Of a DNA stretch of 28,743 nucleotides, positions 22,544-28,743 are shown piece by piece. The stretch's first letter is position 1. Every line of letters begins with the position of its first letter. The stretch is taken from the NCBI RefSeq assembly GCF_000717715.1, contig NZ_JOAI01000067.1:1-28743 (forward strand). The letters run 5' to 3'. Source of the DNA: Streptomyces sp. NRRL B-24484. Its GTDB lineage: Bacteria > Actinomycetota > Actinomycetes > Streptomycetales > Streptomycetaceae. Both the position numbers and the translations under genes were made by a program. A model generated the notes under the pieces. That model made no database searches. It saw only the letters and a program-made list of their open reading frames with translations, and was not told the DNA's origin.

Positions 22544-22868
22544 GTGCTGCTGCCTCCGCTCGGTTGGTGCCGTCCGGCCAGGATAGGAGGCCGGGGATCC
22601 GCGACCGGGCAGCTCCGCGCCGCGGACGCGGAGCGCAACCCGGGCAGCGGACAGCCCGCCCCCGCATCCGGCCCCGCATCCGCACGCCGTCCGCCGGCGC
22701 CGCGGCGCGCACCCGGGCCGGTACGGTGCCACCGGAGGGCCGGACACGACACGCTGACGTCCTGTCAGTGCCGTGCCCCATGCGGCCGGTCCTGGAGACC
22801 TGCCGGAGCGAGGAACCGGGCGGCCCGTTCACGCACCTGTGACGGCCCTCGCCGTCGTGCTCCCCGCC
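22544..22868. other. intergenic region upstream of the phosphatase gene
   Basis: On the minus strand TATCCT (22585-22580) is a possible -10 for the phosphatase gene, giving a ~30-nt leader. CTGAC-GTCCT-GTCAG (22754-22768) is a short inverted repeat that could bind a regulator. No gene is supported in the remaining GC-rich sequence. Confidence 0.4.
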
Positions 22869-23252
22869 CTACCCCCGGATGCCGAGGCGGACGAAGGCCA
22901 ACCCCGCCCCGTGGAGGACCGCTCCCAGGAGCAGGGCCGGCCACGGGCTCCGTCGGCGGCGCCGTGCCAGGAGGCCGCCGAGCCCCACGGCGGCCGAGGC
23001 CAGGGCCAGCGAGATCCAGGGCGCCGCGAGGACCTCCAGGTACCCGCCGCCCCGGCAGACCAGCGCGTCGCGGTTGTGGGAAGAGCCGCAGCCGTCGGGG
23101 ACGAAGCACATCAGGAAGAGCAGACCCGCGTTGAGCGCCAGGCACCCCACCAGGAGAAACCCGGACACCATCTCGAAGGCGGCCTCGGAGGGCGTGCGCG
23201 GTTCGCGGCGGAACACGGGCGGGGGAGGACCGAATGCAGGGGGGACGGCCAC
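22869..23252 (-). CDS. small membrane protein with three helices, 127 aa
   Basis: GTG 23252 (VAVPPAFGPPPPVFRREPR) is chosen because AGGTGA lies 4 nt before it; the longer upstream frame lacks a site. After a Pro-rich cytoplasmic start come three hydrophobic segments at ~27-51 (MVSGFLLVGCLALNAGLLF start), ~74-95 (VLAAPWISLALASAAVGLGG) and ~104-123 (WPALLLGAVLHGAGLAFV). The loop between the first two holds two cysteines (C55, C66) that could form a disulfide outside the membrane. Arg-rich turns follow helix 2. I do not recognise the family; it looks like one of many lineage-specific Streptomyces membrane proteins. Confidence 0.7.
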   Translation of the reverse strand: MAVPPAFGPPPPVFRREPRTPSEAAFEMVSGFLLVGCLALNAGLLFLMCFVPDGCGSSHNRDALVCRGGGYLEVLAAPWISLALASAAVGLGGLLARRRRRSPWPALLLGAVLHGAGLAFVRLGIRG

Positions 23253-23443
23253 GTCATCACCTGGGACCGGCGGGGGCAGGTGCGCCGGGCCCGGCCGGAT
23301 ACGGGCGCCTGCACGGCAACCACGGTGCAGCAGGCCGGGCCGCGGCACATGAGTACGCCTACTCACCGCGTGTCCGTGGTGGACCCCGGGGCCCGCGCGA
23401 TATTCGGGCGACGGGCGGATGCCGGGTCGTTGGCGTGCGGCCC

Positions 23444-23944
23444 GTGCGTGCGCTGAGCGACTCCGAGGTCCGCGGATCCTTCGTCAACTGCTCGAAGGGG
23501 GAGGCCCGCCGGTTGCCGCTGCCGCGCGGTACGGCCCAGCTGCCCTGGTCGGAGCCGGACTTCCCCGGCCGGCGGGACGGCGGTGCACCGGACCGGGCCT
23601 ACCTGGTCGCCGCCCGTGCGGACGGCCCGGTCGGCATCACCCCGCGCGTGCCGACGGGCCCGCACCGCAGCCTGACGCGCACCAACGTGTGCTCGCTGTG
23701 CATCACCTCGCACGCCGTCTCCGGGGTGGCGCTGCTGGCCGCCCGCCGGGCCGGCGAGGCGGGCCGGGAGGGCAACACGGTCGGCACCTACGTCTGCGCC
23801 GACCTGGCCTGCTCGCTGTACGTGCGCGGGTTGAAGAGGTCCGCGCTGGTGACGCGTCCGGACGAGTCACTGCCGCTGGAGGAGCAGATCGCCCGGCTGG
23901 CGGAGCGCCTGGACGACTTCCTGGCGAAGGTGCTCGCGAGCTGA
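23444..23944 (+). CDS. FBP domain-containing zinc-finger protein, 166 aa
   Basis: Homologs typically begin M-R-P-L-x-E-x-E-I-R-x-S-F-V-N-C-S-K-G-E; here VRALSDSEVRGSFVNCSKGE fits best from GTG 23444, though GTG 23435 in frame is possible and neither has a strong ribosome site. The protein is the FBP_C type, related to the C-terminal zinc domain of fusidic-acid-resistance factor FusB, which binds elongation factor G on stalled ribosomes. The zinc ligands are visible as CSLC (C83, C86) and CADLAC (C118, C123). LPLPRGTAQLPWSEPDFPG and RAYLVAARADGPVGI are the other family landmarks. A translation-linked role is known for the family; fusidic acid resistance is not implied here without the FusB N-terminal domain. 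Confidence 0.88.
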   Translation: MRALSDSEVRGSFVNCSKGEARRLPLPRGTAQLPWSEPDFPGRRDGGAPDRAYLVAARADGPVGITPRVPTGPHRSLTRTNVCSLCITSHAVSGVALLAARRAGEAGREGNTVGTYVCADLACSLYVRGLKRSALVTRPDESLPLEEQIARLAERLDDFLAKVLAS

Positions 23945-23979
23945 CGCCGACCACCGGCCCCGTCGGCCCGTCGGTCGGC

Positions 23980-24002
23980 CCGTGTCCGGGCTTCGGCCAC
24001 GG
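23980..24002. terminator. short hairpin between convergent FBP and acetyltransferase genes
   Basis: CCGTG-T-CCG (23980-23988) pairs with CGG-C-CACGG (23994-24002) with one mismatch and a 5-nt loop, just before the acetyltransferase stop at 24004. Confidence 0.45.
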
Positions 24003-24003
24003 A

Positions 24004-24570
24004 TCAGGCGTGGGTCCGCACGTGCAGGTGGGCGTCGAGCGGGTACTCCGGGGGTGCGGCCGGGATCGTCGAAGCGAGCGCGTAGCGGGCCTTGTCGGCG
24101 ACGCGGCAGGACGCGGCGTTGTCGACCTGGTGGAGGAGTTCGAGGCGGCGGAGACCGGTGTCGGCGAAGGCCTCGAAGGCCCAGCCGGTCACCGTCTCCA
24201 GCGCGCGCCGGGCGATCCCGCGTCCGCGGGCGTGCGCCGCGGTCCAGTAGCCGACCTCCGCCGAGGCCGCCCCGGGCAGCGCGCCCTTGACGACCACGTG
24301 GCCCACCAGCAGGTCGTCCGCCGTCCCGCCGCGGGACTCCAGGACGGCGAACGCGCGGCGCTCGCCCGTCTCCCATCCCCGACCCTGCTCCCGGACCCAT
24401 CGCTCGGCGTCGGCCAGGTCGTCGATGCTCGCGCTGGTCCAGTGACGCATCGCCGGGTCCTGGTACACCTCGACGACGTGGACCGCGTCCGCCTGTTCCC
24501 AGGGACGGAGGACGAGGAGGGGCTCGGTCGGGGTGGCGGCGGCCGTCAGGCGTGTCGTGATCTTGTCCAT
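24004..24570 (-). CDS. GNAT-family N-acetyltransferase, 188 aa
   Basis: ATG 24570 (MDKITTRLTAAATPTEPLL) has no ribosome site, but TAGGCT on the minus strand (24582-24577) lies 6 nt before it, consistent with a leaderless transcript. Fold landmarks are LVLRPWEQADAVHVVEVYQD, ERRAFAVLESRGGTADDLLV, VGYWTAAHARGRGIARRAL with a proper acetyl-CoA loop (RGRGIA), and LLHQVDNAASCRVADKARYA, the C-terminal motif of RimJ/RimL-type enzymes. Unlike the GNAT gene at 6716, all cofactor-binding glycines are present. It acetylates an unknown amine, perhaps a protein N-terminus or a drug. It is upstream of nothing in its own direction except the hairpin at 23980. Confidence 0.92.
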   Translation of the reverse strand: MDKITTRLTAAATPTEPLLVLRPWEQADAVHVVEVYQDPAMRHWTSASIDDLADAERWVREQGRGWETGERRAFAVLESRGGTADDLLVGHVVVKGALPGAASAEVGYWTAAHARGRGIARRALETVTGWAFEAFADTGLRRLELLHQVDNAASCRVADKARYALASTIPAAPPEYPLDAHLHVRTHA

Positions 24571-24707
24571 CGGCCGAGCCTAGGCCGTTTCCCGTGCGGG
24601 CGGACCCACTTCCGGGGCAGGACCTCCCCGGGCGCGCAGTCGCGGGCACCGCCGTCGGCCCGCCGCGACAGCCGGCCCGCGTCATGGGCCCGGGTCATGG
24701 GCCCGCG

Positions 24708-25544
24708 TCACCGCCCCGCCCGGTAGCGGCCGGGGGTCGTACCGACGAGGTCGGTGAACGCCGCGATGAAACCGCTGGTGTTGGCCCAGCCGCAGGCGTG
24801 GGCGGTGTGCGTGGCGTCGTGGCCCTCGGCCAGCAGCACCAGCGCGTGGTGCACCCGCAGCAGCGTGCGCCACTCGTAGAACGTCATGCCGAGCTCGTCG
24901 TGGAACAGCCGACTCAGCGTGCGCGAACTGGCCCCGACCTGCCGGCCGAGTCCGGCCAGTGCGGTGGTGTCGGCGGGCGTCCGGGTCAGGATCCGCTCGA
25001 CCGCCCGCAGCCGGTCGTCGCGCGGGTGCGGCAGGTGCAACGGCCGTTCGTCGGCCTCCCTCAGCTCCTCGACCAGCACCCGCAGCAGCCGGCCGCGTGC
25101 GGCGGGGCCGTAACCGGGTGCCGACCAACCCCTGCCACCCCCGCCGGTTTCGTGGCCTTCGCCGTCACGGCCGTCGCCGCGCGGGCCGGTCAGGGCGAGC
25201 AGGACCTCCCGCGCCAGGCCGGAGACGCGGAACACCGCCGGACGACCCGGCACCGACTGGGCCAGGGACGGCGGCAGGAAGACGATCCGCATGTCCGTCT
25301 CCCCGTGGGCACGGTGACTGTGCGTGAAACCGGCGGGCGTCCAGGCGACCCGGTTGGCCGGGACGATCGACGTCCCGCTCTCGCTGTGCAGCACCAGGAC
25401 ACCGCCGGCCGCGTACACCAGGTGCCCGCGTGCGTGCGTCTGCGGTCCGCTGCTGCCGCCCGAGGGCCACAGGTGACGCCCGCCGGAGGGCCACGTCAGC
25501 GAGGTGGCGCCGGCGTCCAGGTGGGCTTGGCGGTGAACGGGCAT
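24708..25544 (-). CDS. AraC-family transcriptional regulator, 278 aa
   Basis: ATG 25544 (MPVHRQAHLDAGATSLTW) lies 8 nt from TAGGAT, a possible -10, so the leader is very short. Residues ~20-110 form the cupin-like sensor part (HARGHLVYAAGGVLVLHS, VAWTPAGFTHSHRAHG, MRIVFLPPSLA). A Gly-rich linker follows (~130-155). The C-terminal ~100 residues hold the two helix-turn-helix units: LAGLGRQVGASSRTLSRLFH with DELGMTFYEWRTLLRVHHAL, and ATHTAHACGWANTSGFIAAF with TTPGRYRAG, the AraC signature. It is divergent from the alpha/beta hydrolase with ~100 nt between them, so it most likely controls that gene in response to its substrate or product (inference). Confidence 0.94.
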   Translation of the reverse strand: MPVHRQAHLDAGATSLTWPSGGRHLWPSGGSSGPQTHARGHLVYAAGGVLVLHSESGTSIVPANRVAWTPAGFTHSHRAHGETDMRIVFLPPSLAQSVPGRPAVFRVSGLAREVLLALTGPRGDGRDGEGHETGGGGRGWSAPGYGPAARGRLLRVLVEELREADERPLHLPHPRDDRLRAVERILTRTPADTTALAGLGRQVGASSRTLSRLFHDELGMTFYEWRTLLRVHHALVLLAEGHDATHTAHACGWANTSGFIAAFTDLVGTTPGRYRAGR

Positions 25545-25647
25545 CGGTTGGCATCCTATCGACAGCACGCCACGGGACGCCCGGGCGAGACTTCCGGTGA
25601 CGAGCGGTGGCGCCCGGTGCCACGGCCGGACAAGAAGGCGGAAACCC

Positions 25648-26382
25648 ATGGCGACGTTCGTTCTCGTACCCGGTGGTTGGCACGGCTCCTGGGCGTTCGA
25701 GGCGGTCGCCCCGCTGCTGGAGCGGGCCGGCCACACCGTCCACCCCCTGACCCTGACCGGCCTTCGTCCCCACGACGACCCCGCCACGATCGCCACCGCC
25801 AACCTCGACACCCACGCCGACGACGTGCTGCGCCTGCTGGAGCGCGCCCGACCCGACGACGTGACGCTGGTCGGCCACAGCTACGGCGGGATGGTGATCA
25901 CCGCCGCCGCCGACCGCGCCGGCGGCCGGGTCTCCCGGCTGGTGTACCTGGACGCCTGCGTGCCGCGCGACGGAGAGTCGTGCTGGTCCCTCATGAACGA
26001 GGGCTACCGGCAGTCGTTCGTCGCCGGCGCCGCCACCACCGGCTACGCCGTCGAACCCCCCTGGCGGCCGGACGGCGACCCGCGCCGCCGCCCCCACCCG
26101 CTCGCCGCCCTCCTGCAGGCGGTCCGTCTCACGGGCGCCCACGCCGACGTCCCCCGCCGCGAGTTCGTCCACTGCTCGGGATGGGAGGACCGCACGCCGT
26201 TCACCGACCAGCGCGCCCGACTGCTCGCCGACCCGGGCTGGACCGTCCACGACCTGCCGACCGCCCACAACGCGATGCGCGAGGCCCCGCGGGCGGTCGC
26301 CGCGCTCCTCCTCGCCGGAGCCGACGGACCCGCCGAAGACACGGCCCACACCCCGGGCCCGGCGGTCCGGTCGGCGTCGTGA
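25648..26382 (+). CDS. alpha/beta-fold hydrolase (esterase-like), 244 aa
   Basis: ATG 25648 follows AAGAAGGCGG at suitable spacing. MATFVLVPGGWHGSWAFEAV contains the oxyanion-loop HG motif, VTLVGHSYGGMVI carries the nucleophile Ser78, and AHNAMREAP (~209) supplies the catalytic His; an Asp before DLPTAHN or in LDACVP may be the acid. The order and lengths match the EstC/salicylate-esterase-like group of plant and bacterial hydrolases acting on small esters; the exact substrate is unknown. The C-terminal ~25 residues (DGPAEDTAHTPGPAVRSAS) are an unstructured tail. It is divergent from the AraC regulator and ends at a hairpin. Confidence 0.92.
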   Translation: MATFVLVPGGWHGSWAFEAVAPLLERAGHTVHPLTLTGLRPHDDPATIATANLDTHADDVLRLLERARPDDVTLVGHSYGGMVITAAADRAGGRVSRLVYLDACVPRDGESCWSLMNEGYRQSFVAGAATTGYAVEPPWRPDGDPRRRPHPLAALLQAVRLTGAHADVPRREFVHCSGWEDRTPFTDQRARLLADPGWTVHDLPTAHNAMREAPRAVAALLLAGADGPAEDTAHTPGPAVRSAS

Positions 26383-26393
26383 CGTTGCCCGCC

Positions 26394-26413
26394 GTGCCGG
26401 ACGGATCCGGCAC
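26394..26413 (+). terminator. hairpin terminator after the hydrolase
   Basis: GTGCCGGA (26394-26401) and TCCGGCAC (26406-26413) form a perfect 8-bp stem with a CGGA loop, 12 nt past the stop. Confidence 0.65.
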
Positions 26414-26538
26414 CCGAGCCGCGGTTCTCCGGGCCGATCCGGGCCTGCGGATCGAGCGGGCGAAATACGGGCGACAGGAGGGCGGGCTTCCTGCACGATG
26501 GCGGGCGGTTGTGACCTGAACGATGTACCGGTGAACGG

Positions 26539-28518
26539 ATGGCGATGACGGGGATGTCACTGGAAGCGCTCGACGCCGTGGTGTGGGACGGGCTCGAGAC
26601 GGGCCACCCGGTGGATTCGGTCGAGGCGGTGGCACGGGCACTCCGGAAGCTCGCCCGGGCGGGCGCGCAGGCGACGGAGGAGGACTGCTACCCGCTCTAC
26701 TCCCTGGTCACGAAGGAGGGACATGAGACACCGTCCGCAGCCGCCGTCGCCCTGCCGTTCGTCGTCGCGCTCGCCGCCGACCCCGCCATGGGCGCGCGAG
26801 TCCCCCTCGTCGAGCTGCTGACGTACATCCAGGCGCCGGACCTGGCCGACGAGGACTGGACGGGGGCACGGGCCCTGCTCGCGGACCCGGAGCCGGCCGT
26901 GCGGCGGGCAGCGGTCCCCCTCGCGGGCGGCGTTGCCCGGCTGCTGGAACGGTGGCGGGAGGAGACGGACCCGGCGGTCCGGCTGTCCGTTCTCCTCGCG
27001 CTCGGTGAGGCCGCAGCCGACCCACGGACCGGCCCTGAGGCCGCCACGGACGCCCGGGCGGTGCTGACGGACGTGCTCGGTGGGGACGATCCGGTGATGT
27101 GGGTCGCCGCCGTCCACGCCTCGGCCGGTCCCGAACCCGCGTCTGCTCTGCCCCGTCTGGAGCGGTTGGTCGAGGTGTTCTCCGATCGCGCGGTGCGGCC
27201 GCGGTTCGAGGACGTGTGGTTCGTGCCGTCCGTCGAGGGACCCTGCACACGCGAGGACGTGCTCTGGTGGATCGCCCGGCTGTTCGAGCACGCCCCGCAG
27301 GTGCAGCTGTCCTTCCTCACCCGGCTGATCGAGGCGGCCGGGCCGACCGGAGACGCCCTGCTGTGCAGGGAGGCGATGGACATCGCGTGGCGGCTCCTCG
27401 TCGAACGGCCTTCTGCAGGCGGTGCGTTGCTGCCCCTGGCGGGCGCACTGCTCGGTGATCCGGACGGGGCCGTCCGGTACCGGGCGGCGAGCATGCTCGC
27501 GGTGCTCGGCCAGGTCTCGGCCCCGTACGCCGACCGTCTCGCCGAACTGCTCGACGACGGCGGAACCGACGAAGACCTGGACGGTACGGTCGGCGAGGTC
27601 GCCCGGTGGGCACTGACCAGGATCGGCGACCCGCGTGCCTTGCCGGGCCTGGTCGCACAGCTCCGGGCGCAGGAGGAGCAGGACCGCTGCTACGCCACGG
27701 CGGGGCCGAGGCGGCCGGAGATCAAGGACGTGCTGATCCCGCTGCGGGCCCACGTGGACGTCCTGCTGCCCGCGATCCGGGAGGCGATCCGGGAGGACGG
27801 GGCCCGGGGGGCCGCGACCCGCAGGTTCGTCGAGGTGCTGCAGGCATGGGGCGAGGACGCCCTGCCGGCCTTGCCGGACCTCCTGCCGCTGCTGGCCGAC
27901 ACCTGGACCTCGATCGACGCCGTGCAGGTGTTGCGGGGGCTGGGTCCGGCCGCCGCCTCTGCCGAGCCGGCGCTGCGCAGCTGCCAGGTGCTGGACCACC
28001 CGGGGAACCACTGGCTGGTGGCCCGGACCCTTGCGTGCATCGCGGGGGACCGCGCGGCGGCGTTCCGGCTCGTCGGCGATGCGGTCCGGGCGGCCGAGGA
28101 TCCGGAGTCGGGCCCGTTCGGTGCGCTGGCCGACTTCGGACGCGATGCCGCACCGTTCGCCGAGCGGGTCCGGTCCATCATGGAGAACGGCACGCACGGG
28201 ACGCGACTCACGGCGGCGGTCACGCTCTGGTCGATCACGGGCCGGGTGGGGCCGACCGTCCGGGTCCTGGAGGAGTTCGTGCTGCCGATTGCCGAAGGTG
28301 GTGACCACTTCGGTTCCTTCCGCGACGCTCTACGGGCCCTGCTCCGGATCGGTGGGATCAGCCCGGCGATCCGCGGCGCACTGCTCGCGGTGCAACCGTC
28401 GGACCACCGGCTGTCCCAGCTGGAGGGCTACGAGCGGATCTTCCAGGACGAGCAGATCCGTGCGCTGATCGAGCAGGCCCTCGCCTGCCCCGACCTGAGG
28501 CCCGACGGGACGTCCTGA
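26539..28518 (+). CDS. HEAT-repeat domain protein, 659 aa
   Basis: Three in-frame ATGs lie at 26539, 26545 and 26554; none has a strong ribosome site, and the first is given. The protein is a nearly continuous solenoid of paired helices with the HEAT pattern of conserved Ala/Leu and a D-P turn, for example LLADPEPAVRRAAVPLAGGV, LLGDPDGAVRYRAASMLAVL, EVARWALTRIGDPRALPGL and LADFGRDAAPFAERVRSIM. There is no catalytic motif, signal peptide or membrane segment. HEAT solenoids are binding scaffolds; in Streptomyces such proteins occur alone or beside toxin/immunity or signalling genes. A probable TPR gene lies convergently downstream. Its partner is not apparent. Confidence 0.9.
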   Translation: MAMTGMSLEALDAVVWDGLETGHPVDSVEAVARALRKLARAGAQATEEDCYPLYSLVTKEGHETPSAAAVALPFVVALAADPAMGARVPLVELLTYIQAPDLADEDWTGARALLADPEPAVRRAAVPLAGGVARLLERWREETDPAVRLSVLLALGEAAADPRTGPEAATDARAVLTDVLGGDDPVMWVAAVHASAGPEPASALPRLERLVEVFSDRAVRPRFEDVWFVPSVEGPCTREDVLWWIARLFEHAPQVQLSFLTRLIEAAGPTGDALLCREAMDIAWRLLVERPSAGGALLPLAGALLGDPDGAVRYRAASMLAVLGQVSAPYADRLAELLDDGGTDEDLDGTVGEVARWALTRIGDPRALPGLVAQLRAQEEQDRCYATAGPRRPEIKDVLIPLRAHVDVLLPAIREAIREDGARGAATRRFVEVLQAWGEDALPALPDLLPLLADTWTSIDAVQVLRGLGPAAASAEPALRSCQVLDHPGNHWLVARTLACIAGDRAAAFRLVGDAVRAAEDPESGPFGALADFGRDAAPFAERVRSIMENGTHGTRLTAAVTLWSITGRVGPTVRVLEEFVLPIAEGGDHFGSFRDALRALLRIGGISPAIRGALLAVQPSDHRLSQLEGYERIFQDEQIRALIEQALACPDLRPDGTS

Positions 28519-28567
28519 GGCGTCGGCCCGGTGCAGGCACCATGGGAAGTACCGCTGTGCGGGGCCG

Positions 28568-28743
28568 TCAGAAGGGTGGATCCTCCGTGCATCCGCCGTC
28601 GCCGGCAGCCCTCTTGCGCTCCTCCCAGTACGCCCTGATGCGCTGCTCCTCCTCCCGCTGGGCCGCCAGGTCGGGGACGGCGGCGATCGCCTCGGCGCAG
28701 CGGCCCTGCCGGATGAGCAACTGGGCCAGCTCGACCGCTGCCG
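28568..28743 (-). CDS. C-terminal end of a probable TPR-repeat protein (partial)
   Basis: The minus-strand frame from the window edge to TGA 28568 encodes about 58 residues: AAVELAQLLIRQGRCAEAIA, AVPDLAAQREEEQRIRAYWE, then ERKRAAGDGGCTEDPPF. The first part fits a tetratricopeptide helix pair (A-x-x-L-A-x-L-L-x-x-x-G-R-x-x-E-A-I); the rest is a charged C-terminal helix. The start is outside the window. It is convergent with the HEAT-repeat gene, with a 49-nt gap and no strong hairpin between them. Confidence 0.7.
   Translation of the reverse strand, partial: AAVELAQLLIRQGRCAEAIAAVPDLAAQREEEQRIRAYWEERKRAAGDGGCTEDPPF

Noticed and set aside
24686..24704. GGGCCC pair after the AraC gene as terminator
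   Set aside because: Only 6 bp, and each arm is self-complementary; it looks like a short direct repeat, not a clear stem.
26498..26548. 16-codon frame overlapping the HEAT start as ATGA (possible leader peptide)
   Set aside because: AGGAGGG lies about 16 nt before its ATG, too far for normal initiation, and the peptide has no regulatory feature.

Overview
The window is high-GC actinobacterial DNA with strong G/C bias at third codon positions, GTG and TTG starts and many short intergenic hairpins. A PIG-L/mycothiol-amidase-type deacetylase, WXG100-like secretion substrates, an FBP-domain protein and a Streptomyces-style NarL two-component/ABC module all point to Streptomyces or a close relative such as Kitasatospora. 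It looks like chromosomal accessory DNA. I see no rRNA, tRNA, CRISPR array, transposase or complete mobile element.

Bases 1-6,640 (all leftward) hold the most unusual block. It comprises a 760-residue WD40 protein, a WXG100-like protein with C-terminal 24-residue repeats, a 773-residue PPE-like protein with a very long Gly-rich middle, and a second WXG100-like protein whose 16-residue repeats lie in front of the helical domain. The two small proteins share a T7SS-type YRxTE signal and a G[IVL]PL[AT]EP repeat core. The last gene is broken by a perfect 10-bp tandem duplication. No core ESX machinery is in the window.

Bases 6,700-16,000 hold small metabolic and regulatory units: a GNAT acetyltransferase, a PIG-L deacetylase, a two-domain VOC protein, a frameshifted PAP2-like membrane gene, a response regulator/histidine kinase pair next to an ABC exporter pair, an unrecognised conserved-looking protein, and a divergent VOC/MarR pair over a clear palindromic operator.

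Bases 16,000-21,300 hold an apparently orphan homoserine dehydrogenase, an HpaC-like flavin reductase, a truncated and frameshifted solute-binding-protein remnant, a DUF1801 protein, a siderophore-interacting protein behind a possible iron box, and two decayed fragments, one of them from the LodA-like quinone-cofactor oxidase family. This is a gene graveyard.

Bases 21,300-28,743 hold a PAS-SpoIIE phosphatase, a small membrane protein, an FBP zinc protein, a second GNAT acetyltransferase, a divergent AraC regulator/alpha-beta hydrolase pair, a HEAT-repeat protein and the 3' end of a probable TPR gene. Convergent and tail-to-tail junctions usually carry perfect hairpins. Two of the frameshifts can each be repaired by adding one C to a short C run, so base-call error has to be considered beside true gene decay.
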